Shown here in pieces: positions 49,350 to 57,422 of a stretch of 64,000 nucleotides of DNA (the first letter of the stretch is position 1; every line of letters starts with the position of its first letter). The stretch is from Oxalobacteraceae bacterium CAVE-383. GTDB taxonomy: Bacteria; Pseudomonadota; Gammaproteobacteria; Burkholderiales; Burkholderiaceae_D. The notes under the pieces were generated by a model that was given only the letters and a program-made list of their open reading frames with translations, was not told where the DNA came from and ran no database searches. A program made the translations under genes and the position numbers. The stretch is taken from contig REGP01000002.1 of NCBI GenBank assembly GCA_004134995.1, forward strand, positions 124,001 through 188,000, in the 5' to 3' direction.

Positions 49350-50861
49350 TTACCGGGCCGGCGCCGGCGCATTCGCCGAAACCTGCACCGGCGCGCTTTC
49401 CGGCGCTTGCCGGTAGCCGCCGCCGAGCGCGCGGATCAGCGCGACTTCGGTGTTCAATTGGCGTTCGCGCAACTGCAATGCCAGCGCCTGTTCCTGCAGC
49501 ACCACGGCCTGGGCGTCGAGCACGGCGGCACGGTCGGCCAGCCCGGCGCGCAAACGGCGCTGGGCGCCGTCGAGCAGGGCGCGGTCGGCTTGTTCAGCCT
49601 CGGCGCGGCGCGCCTGTTCGCGTTCCAGCCCTTGCAGGCTGACGCCTTCCTGCGCCACTTCGCGCACGGCGTTGACGATGGCCTGGTTGTACTCGGCGAT
49701 CATGGCGTCGCGGGCATTGCGTTCGCTGCCCAAGCGCGCCTGCAGGCGGCCGCTGTCGAAGATCGGCAGGCTCAGCGCCGGGCCGATAAAGAAGGTGCGG
49801 CTGCCGGCCTGCATCAGATTGCCGAGCGACAGACTGTCCTGGCCGAACAGGGCGGTCAGGTTGAGCGATGGATAGAAGGCGGCCTGCGCGGCATCGATCC
49901 GGCTCAGAGAGGCCTGCACCCGCCAGCGCGCGGCTTGCAGATCAGGACGGCGCGCCAGCAATTCGATGCCCAGCGACGACGGCAGCGCCGCTGCGCTTTC
50001 CGGCAAGGGCAGCGGTTTCAGATCGGCCAGGGCCTTGCCGTCGGCGCCGAGCAGGGCGCGCAGGGCTTCGCGTTCGCGCCCGGCCTGCACGTCGATATCG
50101 GCAATCTGCTGCCCGGTTTCGGCCAGTGCGGCTTCGGCATGGCGCTGCACGGCGATCGCCGCCACGCCTTGCGCGATGCGGCGCTTGGCGTCTTCCAGCA
50201 AGGCTTGCCGGGCGTCGCGCAACTGACGCAGATTGGCTTGCATTGCCCAATCCGCCTGCAGCGCGAAATAGCTTTGCGCGATTTCGGCGGAGAGGCTGCG
50301 TTCGGCCTGCGCCAGTTCGGCCTGGCGCGCATGGACTTCGCCCATCGCGGCGGCGATCTGCGAACGATGCAGGCCCCACCAGTCGAAATCGTAAGTGCCG
50401 CCGAGTTGCAGCGTCGCCTCGTTATAGACGCTGCCGCCGATCGGCGCCGGGAACAGGCCGGTGGCCGAATAGCGCTGGCGGTTGGCGCTGGCCTTGAAGT
50501 CGACGTCCAGGCCCTGCGCGGCGCGCGCCGTTTGCAGCGCGGCATGCGCGGCGCCGATGCGGGCGGCGGCCACCTGCAGGGTGGGCGCATTGCCTTGCGG
50601 CTGCAGCGCCTGCGCCATCAGCGCATTCAATTGCGGATCGTTATACGCGCTCCACCATTGCGCATCGGGCCAGCCGTCGCGCGCCAGCTTGATCGATGCC
50701 GTCAGTTGCGCGTCGGCCAGGTCGCGTTGCGGCAACGCCTGTTGCGCCGGCGGCATCGGGGCGCAGCCGGCCAGCGCCAGGCCAAAAGCCAGCGTGGCCG
50801 CGACCGCACCGGCGCGCAAGACGAGCGGAATTGGCGATTTATATTTAGTCCATTGCAGCAT
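49350..50861 (-). CDS. Outer membrane factor lipoprotein of the Emr-type pump
   Basis: This 503-residue TolC-like NodT-family channel has a lipobox (LALAGCAP), the WWSAYNDPQLNALMAQAL opening, LLARRPDLQAARWRV and LIRALGGGY near the end. Its start overlaps the emrB stop by 17 bases, and it lies between emrB and emrA, so it supplies the outer membrane exit for that pump. It has the same architecture as the RND channel at 39035 but is clearly a separate protein. Confidence 0.92.
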   Translation of the reverse strand: MLQWTKYKSPIPLVLRAGAVAATLAFGLALAGCAPMPPAQQALPQRDLADAQLTASIKLARDGWPDAQWWSAYNDPQLNALMAQALQPQGNAPTLQVAAARIGAAHAALQTARAAQGLDVDFKASANRQRYSATGLFPAPIGGSVYNEATLQLGGTYDFDWWGLHRSQIAAAMGEVHARQAELAQAERSLSAEIAQSYFALQADWAMQANLRQLRDARQALLEDAKRRIAQGVAAIAVQRHAEAALAETGQQIADIDVQAGREREALRALLGADGKALADLKPLPLPESAAALPSSLGIELLARRPDLQAARWRVQASLSRIDAAQAAFYPSLNLTALFGQDSLSLGNLMQAGSRTFFIGPALSLPIFDSGRLQARLGSERNARDAMIAEYNQAIVNAVREVAQEGVSLQGLEREQARRAEAEQADRALLDGAQRRLRAGLADRAAVLDAQAVVLQEQALALQLRERQLNTEVALIRALGGGYRQAPESAPVQVSANAPAPAR

Positions 50862-52419
50862 GATCGATTTCCATCTTGTTGCCCTTGGCGGGCGGTTTTA
50901 TGAGTAGCAGCAGCGGCAGCACCGCCAGGGTCAGGATCAGCATCAGCCAGAAATCGTCGACGTAGGCGATCATCGATGCCTGCCGGGTGATTTCATTGTT
51001 CAGCGCGGCGGCGCCGGCGCCGATGTCGAGGTTGTAGAACGACCGCACGGCGGCGTCCTGCAGCGCCGGATTGGCGTTGCTGATTTTTTCCACCAGCGAT
51101 GCATGCGCAATATCGGTATTGCGCACCAGCAGCGTCTGCACCATGGAGATGCCGATGCTGCTGCCGATATTGCGCACCAGGCTGAAGATCGCGGTGCCTT
51201 CGGCGCGCATTTCCGGCGCCAGCGTGGCGAAGGTGGCGGCGGAGAGCGGCACGAAGATCAGGCCCAGCCCGACACCTTGGATCAGGCCCGGCCAGACGAT
51301 GTCCGGCACGCCCAGCACCAGCGTGTAGCCGCTCATCTGCCACAGCGAAAACGCGGCCACGACGAAGCCGGTGCCGAGCAGCAGGCGCAGGTCGACCTTG
51401 CCGACCATGCGGCCGACGATCAGCATCGCCACCATGGTGCCGACGCCGCTCGGCGCGGTCACCAGGCCGGTGGTGGCGACCGGATAATCCATCAGGTTCT
51501 GCAGCATCGGCGGCGTCAGCGCGCGGGTGGCGTACAGCACTGCGCCGACGATGAAGATGAACAGCAGTCCGGAGACGTAATTGCGGTTCTTCAGCAGCCG
51601 GTAATTCAGGAAGGATTTGCCGGCCGGCGAAAACGCGGTATGGGCGATGAAATACAGGAAGCTGAAGGTAAGCACGATCGCCTCGATCCAGGTTTCGGTC
51701 GAGCCGAACCAGTCGTTCTGGGTGCCGCGGTCGAGCAGCAATTGCAGCGAACCGATGGCCAGGCTCAGCGTGCCGAAGCCGAACATGTCGAAACGGATGG
51801 CGCGCGCGCCGGGCACGTTGCGGATGTATTTCCAGACGCCGTAGAAGGCGATGGCGCCGATCGGCACGTTGATGAAAAACACCCAGCGCCAGTTATAGCT
51901 GTCGGTCAGCCAGCCGCCCAGCGTCGGGCCCAGGATCGGGCCGACCATCACGCCCATGCCCCAGATCGCCATTGCCGACCCCTGTTTTTCGCGCGGATTG
52001 ATGTCGAGCAGGATCGCTTGCGACAGCGGCACCAGCGCCGCCCCGAAAATGCCCTGCAGCAGCCGTGCGCCGACGATTTCGCCCAGCGATACTGAAACGC
52101 CGCACAGCGCCGAGGCCACGGTGAAGCCGAAAATCGAGGTCAGGAAAACGTTGCGCACGCTGTAGCGGTCGCACAGCCAGCCACTGAGCGGCGTGGCGAT
52201 GGCGGCGGCCACGATGTACGAGGTCAGCACCCAGGTGATCTGGTCCTGCGAGGCCGACAGGCTGCCCTGCATGTGCGGCAGGGCGACGTTGGCGATGGTG
52301 CTGTCCAGCGTCTGCATGATGGTGGCCAGCATGATCGCCAGCGTGATCATGGGACGGTTGATGTCGGGCGCCGGCGGCGCGACGTCGATTTCGCCGGCGG
52401 AAGTGATTTCGGATGTCAT
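50845..52419 (-). CDS. emrB: EmrB-type DHA2 MFS drug exporter
   Basis: The 524-residue protein has fourteen predicted helices, the DHA2 motif C (GVMVGPILGPTLGGWL) and the LDSTIANVALP motif of EmrB. It drives proton-coupled export of hydrophobic drugs through EmrA and the channel protein. It starts 10 bases after the marR stop. The frame and start are well supported. Confidence 0.94.
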   Translation of the reverse strand: MTSEITSAGEIDVAPPAPDINRPMITLAIMLATIMQTLDSTIANVALPHMQGSLSASQDQITWVLTSYIVAAAIATPLSGWLCDRYSVRNVFLTSIFGFTVASALCGVSVSLGEIVGARLLQGIFGAALVPLSQAILLDINPREKQGSAMAIWGMGVMVGPILGPTLGGWLTDSYNWRWVFFINVPIGAIAFYGVWKYIRNVPGARAIRFDMFGFGTLSLAIGSLQLLLDRGTQNDWFGSTETWIEAIVLTFSFLYFIAHTAFSPAGKSFLNYRLLKNRNYVSGLLFIFIVGAVLYATRALTPPMLQNLMDYPVATTGLVTAPSGVGTMVAMLIVGRMVGKVDLRLLLGTGFVVAAFSLWQMSGYTLVLGVPDIVWPGLIQGVGLGLIFVPLSAATFATLAPEMRAEGTAIFSLVRNIGSSIGISMVQTLLVRNTDIAHASLVEKISNANPALQDAAVRSFYNLDIGAGAAALNNEITRQASMIAYVDDFWLMLILTLAVLPLLLLIKPPAKGNKMEIDHAAMD

Positions 52420-52429
52420 TCTTCCGCCC

Positions 52430-52888
52430 TCAGCACGACTTGCCGCCGATCAGGGAATTGTCGGGATCCAGCATGGCTTGCAGCTGCTCAAGCAATTCGG
52501 TGGCTTGCCGCAGTTTTTCGGGATCGACCTCGCGCAGGAATTCCTTGCGGAAGGTGTTGGCCTTGGATTTGACCTGGCTGTACAGCGCCGTGCCGGCTTC
52601 GGTCAGCATGACCAGCTTGACGCGGCGGTCAGTCGGCGACGGCTCGCGTGTGATGAAGCCGTCCTTGCTCAGCTTGTCCAGCACCGCGACCATGCTGGGG
52701 CCTTCGATGCCCAGCGCATTGGCCAGTTCGATCTGGGACTGCGGCCGGGTACTCTTGGCCGCCAGCGCAATGGCCATCCAGCCGGACTGGCTGACGCCGA
52801 GATCCTTCATGCGCCGGTCCAGCGCCTGGCGCCAGGCGCGCGCAGTGGTGTGGAGGGCATAGGAGAAGCGTTCGTCGATATCGGACAT
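52430..52888 (-). CDS. MarR-family regulator of the Emr operon
   Basis: The 152-residue protein has a MarR winged helix-turn-helix (SQIELANALGIEGPSMVAVLD, then KDGFITREPSPTDRRVKLVML wing). It is the first gene of the marR-emrB-channel-emrA operon. A palindromic element lies directly upstream. MarR proteins of this position usually repress their own operon and release on binding phenolic or other drugs. A cysteine ends the protein. Confidence 0.9.
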   Translation of the reverse strand: MSDIDERFSYALHTTARAWRQALDRRMKDLGVSQSGWMAIALAAKSTRPQSQIELANALGIEGPSMVAVLDKLSKDGFITREPSPTDRRVKLVMLTEAGTALYSQVKSKANTFRKEFLREVDPEKLRQATELLEQLQAMLDPDNSLIGGKSC

Positions 52889-52898
52889 GGATAGCTGC

Positions 52899-52918
52899 CT
52901 AATGATTAGATTGCTAAT
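52899..52918. promoter_or_regulatory. MarR operator candidate
   Basis: CTAATGATTAG at 52899-52909 is a perfect 5-1-5 palindrome and overlaps a second inverted pair ATTAG-N4-CTAAT at 52905-52918. CTAATGATT recurs 14-15 bases on. The element starts 11 bases upstream of the marR start codon. Confidence 0.6.
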
Positions 52919-53067
52919 GATTTTATATCAAACGAATTATGTTTGCATGGATACTGAAAAATGCGGCCCTTCATTTCTATTGTGATAACAAAATACCAAT
53001 GGCATGATCGCGGCTGGAACGTGGTTTCAATCCATACATAAACAAATCAAACATCACGGGGAAATGC

Positions 53068-55329
53068 ATGCGACGAGTATTCGCCAAACATGGGGCGCGC
53101 TGGCTGCTGGCGCTGGTACTGACAGGGCTGGCCGCGGTCCAGGCGATCGGCATCGTGCCGGGCGCGATCGTGGAGCGCATCGATCTGTTCCTCTACGACA
53201 TGCGCATGCGGCTGCCGCAAGTGAAGCTGGACCCGCGCGTCGTGATTGTCGACATCGACGAAAAGAGCCTGAACGAAATCGGCCGCTGGCCCTGGAGCCG
53301 CGACGTGATGGCGACCATGCTCGACCAACTGAATAATCACTATCACGTCCGTGCTACTTCATTCGACGTGCTGTTCGCCGAACCCGATACCAGCTCCGGC
53401 TATCCGACCATGGCGCGGCTGGCCGAGCGCGAGCTGAAAGACGATCCGAACTTCGGCGCGAAATTGCGCGCATTGAAAGCCTCGCTCGATTTCGACGCGC
53501 GCATGGCCGCGTCTATCCAGAATAAGCCGGTGGTGATGGGCTATAACCTGTCGAACGAACCAGGCGCGATTTCCAAGGGCCAATTGCCGCCGCCGGCGTT
53601 CACCGCCGCGGATCTGGGCGGCCGGCCGCTGGATGCGACCGAATGGAGCGCCTATGGCGCCAATCTGGCGCAGTTGCAGCAGGCCGCGCGCACCGCCGGT
53701 TTCTTCAATCCGATTCTCGATGCCGACGGCGTGATCCGCTCGGTGCCGCTGCTGGCGCGCTACGGCGATGGCTATTACGAATCGCTGGCGCTGGCCAGCG
53801 CCCGCGTGGCGCTTGGGGCGACCAAGGTAAAACCGGTTTTCCTGCAGCAGGACGCCGTGATGTCGCAGGAACAGCTGCGCGAATACGGCGCGCTGGATTC
53901 GTTGCGCCTGAATACGATGCCGCATCCCACCGCGATTCCGGTCGAGCGCCATTTGACCGCGCTGATCACCTATCGCGGCCATGGCGGCGCCGGCGGCGGC
54001 GCGTTCCGTTATGTGCCGGCGGTCGATGTGGTGCGGGGCAAGGTGCCTGTCGATGTGCTGAAAGACACCATCGTGCTGGTCGGCACCACCGTGCCGGGTT
54101 TGTACGATCTGCGCTCGACGCCGGTCAGCCCGAATTATCCCGGCGTCGAAATCCACGCCAACGTGATCGCCTCGATTCTCGACAACGACTTCAAGCAGCG
54201 TCCCGAATTCGCGCTCGGCTTCAATGTGGTGCAGCTTCTGGTCATCGGCCTGCTGCTGGGCGCGATCCTGCCGCTGCTGGCGCCGCTGTACGCGGTGCTG
54301 TTGTCCGTGGCCGCCGCCGCTGCCACGGCCGGCTTCAACTTATGGCTGTACAACTCGGCCAACCTGGTGCTGCCGCTGGCGGCCGCATTGCTGCTGATCG
54401 TGTTCCTGTTCATCTTCAATCTGGCCTGGGGCTATCTGTTCGAACACCGCAAGAGCCGCGCGATGGTCAACCTGTTCGGCGAATACGTGGCGCCGGAACT
54501 GGTGGCCGAAATGGCGGCCAATCCGGCCAGCTACAGCATGGAAGGCGAAAGCCGCGAACTGACGGTGATGTTCTCCGACGTGCGCGGCTTCACCACCATT
54601 TCCGAAAGCCTGGAGCCGAACGAACTGCGCGAATACATCAATGCCTACCTGACCGCGATGTCGGAAGATATCCGCGGCAACCGCGGCACGCTGGACAAGT
54701 ACATCGGCGACGCCGTGATGGCGTTCTGGGGCGCGCCGCTGATGCTGCCCGACCATGCGTCGCTGGCCGTCGCCACCGCGCTGAAGATGCAGCGCAGCGT
54801 GGTTTCGCTCAATGCCGATTTCGTCAAGCGCAACTGGCCGCCGCTGCACATCGGCGTCGGCCTCAATACCGGCATGATGCGCGTCGGCGACATGGGTTCA
54901 AAAATCCGCCGCGCCTATACCGTCATGGGCGATGCGGTGAATCTGTCGTCGCGGCTGGAATCGATCACCAAGGTCTACGGCGTCGGCGTGCTGGTCGGCC
55001 ATGCAACGCGCGTGGCCGCACCCGAATATGCGTATCGCGAATTGGATAAAGTGCGCGTCAAGGGCAAGAACGAACCGGTGCCGATCTACCAGCCTGTCGA
55101 TCTGGAAACAGCGCTCACCGATGCGCAGCGCGAATCGCTGGCGCGCTGGCACCAGGCTTTGCAATGGGTGCGCGAACAGCGCTGGGACGAAGCCGAACAG
55201 GCGATTCGCACGCTGCAAAAAGAGAGCGATGACGGCCTTTATGCGCTGTACCTGAAACGCATCGAAGTGTTCCGTCAGGAACCGCCGCCGGCGGATTGGG
55301 ACGGGGTCACCACCTTCGAAACTAAATAA
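53068..55329 (+). CDS. CHASE2-domain adenylate/guanylate cyclase
   Basis: The 753-residue inner-membrane protein has an N-terminal helix, a periplasmic CHASE2 sensor (about 30-370), three helices (about 385-465) and a class III cyclase domain. Metal-binding Asp504 (MFSDVRGFT) and Asp548 (YIGDAVMAFWG) and base-selecting Lys544 (LDKYIGD) are present, as is NLSSRLES near the transition-state site, so it should be active and Lys favours ATP. A C-terminal helical tail (about 690-753) contains a TPR-like stretch. It is upstream of a TPS locus that includes a FecR-domain protein. The start has GGGGAAATGC upstream. Confidence 0.92.
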   Translation: MRRVFAKHGARWLLALVLTGLAAVQAIGIVPGAIVERIDLFLYDMRMRLPQVKLDPRVVIVDIDEKSLNEIGRWPWSRDVMATMLDQLNNHYHVRATSFDVLFAEPDTSSGYPTMARLAERELKDDPNFGAKLRALKASLDFDARMAASIQNKPVVMGYNLSNEPGAISKGQLPPPAFTAADLGGRPLDATEWSAYGANLAQLQQAARTAGFFNPILDADGVIRSVPLLARYGDGYYESLALASARVALGATKVKPVFLQQDAVMSQEQLREYGALDSLRLNTMPHPTAIPVERHLTALITYRGHGGAGGGAFRYVPAVDVVRGKVPVDVLKDTIVLVGTTVPGLYDLRSTPVSPNYPGVEIHANVIASILDNDFKQRPEFALGFNVVQLLVIGLLLGAILPLLAPLYAVLLSVAAAAATAGFNLWLYNSANLVLPLAAALLLIVFLFIFNLAWGYLFEHRKSRAMVNLFGEYVAPELVAEMAANPASYSMEGESRELTVMFSDVRGFTTISESLEPNELREYINAYLTAMSEDIRGNRGTLDKYIGDAVMAFWGAPLMLPDHASLAVATALKMQRSVVSLNADFVKRNWPPLHIGVGLNTGMMRVGDMGSKIRRAYTVMGDAVNLSSRLESITKVYGVGVLVGHATRVAAPEYAYRELDKVRVKGKNEPVPIYQPVDLETALTDAQRESLARWHQALQWVREQRWDEAEQAIRTLQKESDDGLYALYLKRIEVFRQEPPPADWDGVTTFETK

Positions 55330-55714
55330 TTGAATTGATGGAGAAAATCGGCCTTTTTTGCAAAGTTTTGTTAAGGCCAAAAAGGCGAGTAAACGCGCCA
55401 AAAAGGGGCGCGGCCAGCACTTGATGAAAGTAATTTTTCCAGGTGGAAATTTTCCTTGTCAAAAGCGTATCGCTTTCCGGAAATATTTATCAGAAGTAGC
55501 GTAAAAGCGACTATCTCCCCGTATTACCCCAAGAATTTATAAAGTAAGATTACGAAATATTACATTAGAACAATTCGGGGGGATTGTGACGCGAAACAGG
55601 GGGTATGCCGGCGGTCTTTGCATGCGTCACTTTTAACGTTACGGTCCACTAAAAAAACCCGCCGCGAGACATCTGGTTTTGCGGCGGGTTTCTACAATAA
55701 AAATGTGGGCTTTG
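55330..55714. other. Intergenic region before the TPS operon
   Basis: About 385 AT-rich bases with no gene. It begins with a GGCCTT/AAGGCC inverted repeat (55352-55380) next to the cyclase stop and ends with a strong hairpin at 55656-55690. The promoter of the TPS operon is expected here but I cannot place it. Confidence 0.6.
55651..55690. terminator. Terminator-like hairpin at the TPS leader
   Basis: A 10-base perfect stem (AACCCGCCGC / GCGGCGGGTT) around a 15-base loop. Seven A precede it, so on the minus strand it ends in a seven-T tract; on the plus strand only TTTC follows. It is 13-25 bases before the possible tpsB starts. Confidence 0.6.
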
Positions 55715-57421
55715 ATGAAGCGTTTAGCATTTTCCTGTTCCTTGCTGGCCGGCGCATTGCGCGCATCCGCGCTTGTCGCCCTGGCTATCCCGTGCATCGT
55801 CCATGCGCAGCAGCCGGAAGAAACGGTGCAGCAGGATGAAACATTCAAGATCGATCATTTCGAAGTCGATGGCAATACCTTGCTGCCGAAAGCCGAAGTC
55901 GAACGCCTGGTGGCGCCGATGGCCGGGCCGCATCAGGTCTACGGCGACATCCAGAAAGCGCTGGAAGCGCTGGAAGATGCGTACCGCAAGGCCGGCTTCA
56001 CGACTGTCGGCGTGTATGTGCCGGAGCAGGAACTGACCAGCGGCGTGGTGCACATCACCATTACCGAAAACGTGCTCGGCCACATCGAAATTGCCGGCAA
56101 TAAATACTTCGACGACGCCAACGTCATGAACGGCCTGCGGCCGCTGCGCATCGGCGAAGCGCCGAACCTGCGCGAGATTTCGGCCGCGATCCAGCTCGGC
56201 AACGACAACGCCGCCAAGCAGGTTGCCGTGAGCCTGGCCGCATCGGAAATTCCGGGCCAGATCGACGCCAAGGTCAACGTCACCGACAGCAACCCGCGCC
56301 GCATCTTCGCCACCGTCGACAATACCGGCACCAAGGCGACCGGCAAATGGCGCACCGGCATCGCCTGGCAGGAAAACAATCTGTTCAACAAGGACCATGT
56401 CGCGACCCTGGCGTACACGACTTCGCCGGACAGCCCGAGCGGCGTCAGCGTCAATCTGTATTCGCTGGGCTACCGCATTCCGTTCTACAAATATGGCGAC
56501 AGCCTCGATTTCGTCTACGGTAAATCTTCCGTGAACACGCCGAACAGCTCGCCCACCTTGGGGCAAGCGCTCGGCATCATCGGCAAGGGCGATGTCGGCG
56601 GCCTGCGCTGGAACCATTTCCTGCCGCGCGTCGGCGAACGCACCGGCAAGATCGTGTTTGGCATCGACTACAAGCATATCGATTCGAGTTGCACGCTGGA
56701 CGGCGTACCGATCGAAGATCTTGGTGCCTGCACCCCTTACACCACGCGTCCTCTTAGCATCACGTATATCGGCCAGATCGCCGGCGCCGGCCAGCAGATC
56801 GATTACAACATCGGCCTCTCGCGCAACTGGGCGACCGGCGCCAAACATCAGAACAAAGATATTAGCGGCAACCCGACCGAGAACGACCGCTACTCGTTTC
56901 TGACGCCGGGCAACCGCACTTCGCAGGATGATTTCACCATCCTGCGCGGCGGCGCATCGATTTTCAAGGGCTTCGCGAACGACTGGCAAATGCGCCTGGC
57001 CGGCACCATGCAGTACTCGCCGTACGCCGTGGTCTCCAGCGAACAGCTGGGACTGGTGGGTTCCACCGCGGTGCGCGGTTTCGACGAGCGCGTGATGTCG
57101 GCCGACAGCGGCCTGGTCGCCAACGCCGAACTGTACACACCGGAACTGGCCGCCAGGCTCGGCATTCCCGGCACCCTGCGGCTGCTGTCTTTCTACGATT
57201 ACGGCGCCGGCTTCAACAGCCATCTGGGCGGCGGCACCACGCCATCCAATATCAACGTCGCCAGCGTCGGCGTCGGCGCGCGCCTGAGCGCGGGCAAGGA
57301 TTTCAACGTGCGCGCCGATGTGGCGCGGGTAACGATTCCAGGCAGAACAAGTACGATCGACCCGCCGACTGTCCGGCGCGGCGACTGGCGAGCGCACATC
57401 AGTGCGGTATTGGGGTTCTAA
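55715..57421 (+). CDS. TpsB outer membrane transporter (ShlB/FhaC family)
   Basis: TpsB proteins export a partner TpsA through the outer membrane. The product (568 residues from 55715) has a signal peptide (ends IVHA), two POTRA domains (about 35-180; FKIDHFEVDGNTLLP and GHIEIAGNKYFDD) and a 16-strand barrel with the L6-loop motif VRGFDER. ATGs at 55703 and 55715 are both possible; neither has a strong ribosome site. I prefer 55715 because the signal peptide is normal from there. The tpsA start at 57423 lies one base after the stop, so the genes are coupled. Confidence 0.92.
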   Translation: MKRLAFSCSLLAGALRASALVALAIPCIVHAQQPEETVQQDETFKIDHFEVDGNTLLPKAEVERLVAPMAGPHQVYGDIQKALEALEDAYRKAGFTTVGVYVPEQELTSGVVHITITENVLGHIEIAGNKYFDDANVMNGLRPLRIGEAPNLREISAAIQLGNDNAAKQVAVSLAASEIPGQIDAKVNVTDSNPRRIFATVDNTGTKATGKWRTGIAWQENNLFNKDHVATLAYTTSPDSPSGVSVNLYSLGYRIPFYKYGDSLDFVYGKSSVNTPNSSPTLGQALGIIGKGDVGGLRWNHFLPRVGERTGKIVFGIDYKHIDSSCTLDGVPIEDLGACTPYTTRPLSITYIGQIAGAGQQIDYNIGLSRNWATGAKHQNKDISGNPTENDRYSFLTPGNRTSQDDFTILRGGASIFKGFANDWQMRLAGTMQYSPYAVVSSEQLGLVGSTAVRGFDERVMSADSGLVANAELYTPELAARLGIPGTLRLLSFYDYGAGFNSHLGGGTTPSNINVASVGVGARLSAGKDFNVRADVARVTIPGRTSTIDPPTVRRGDWRAHISAVLGF

Positions 57422-57422
57422 A

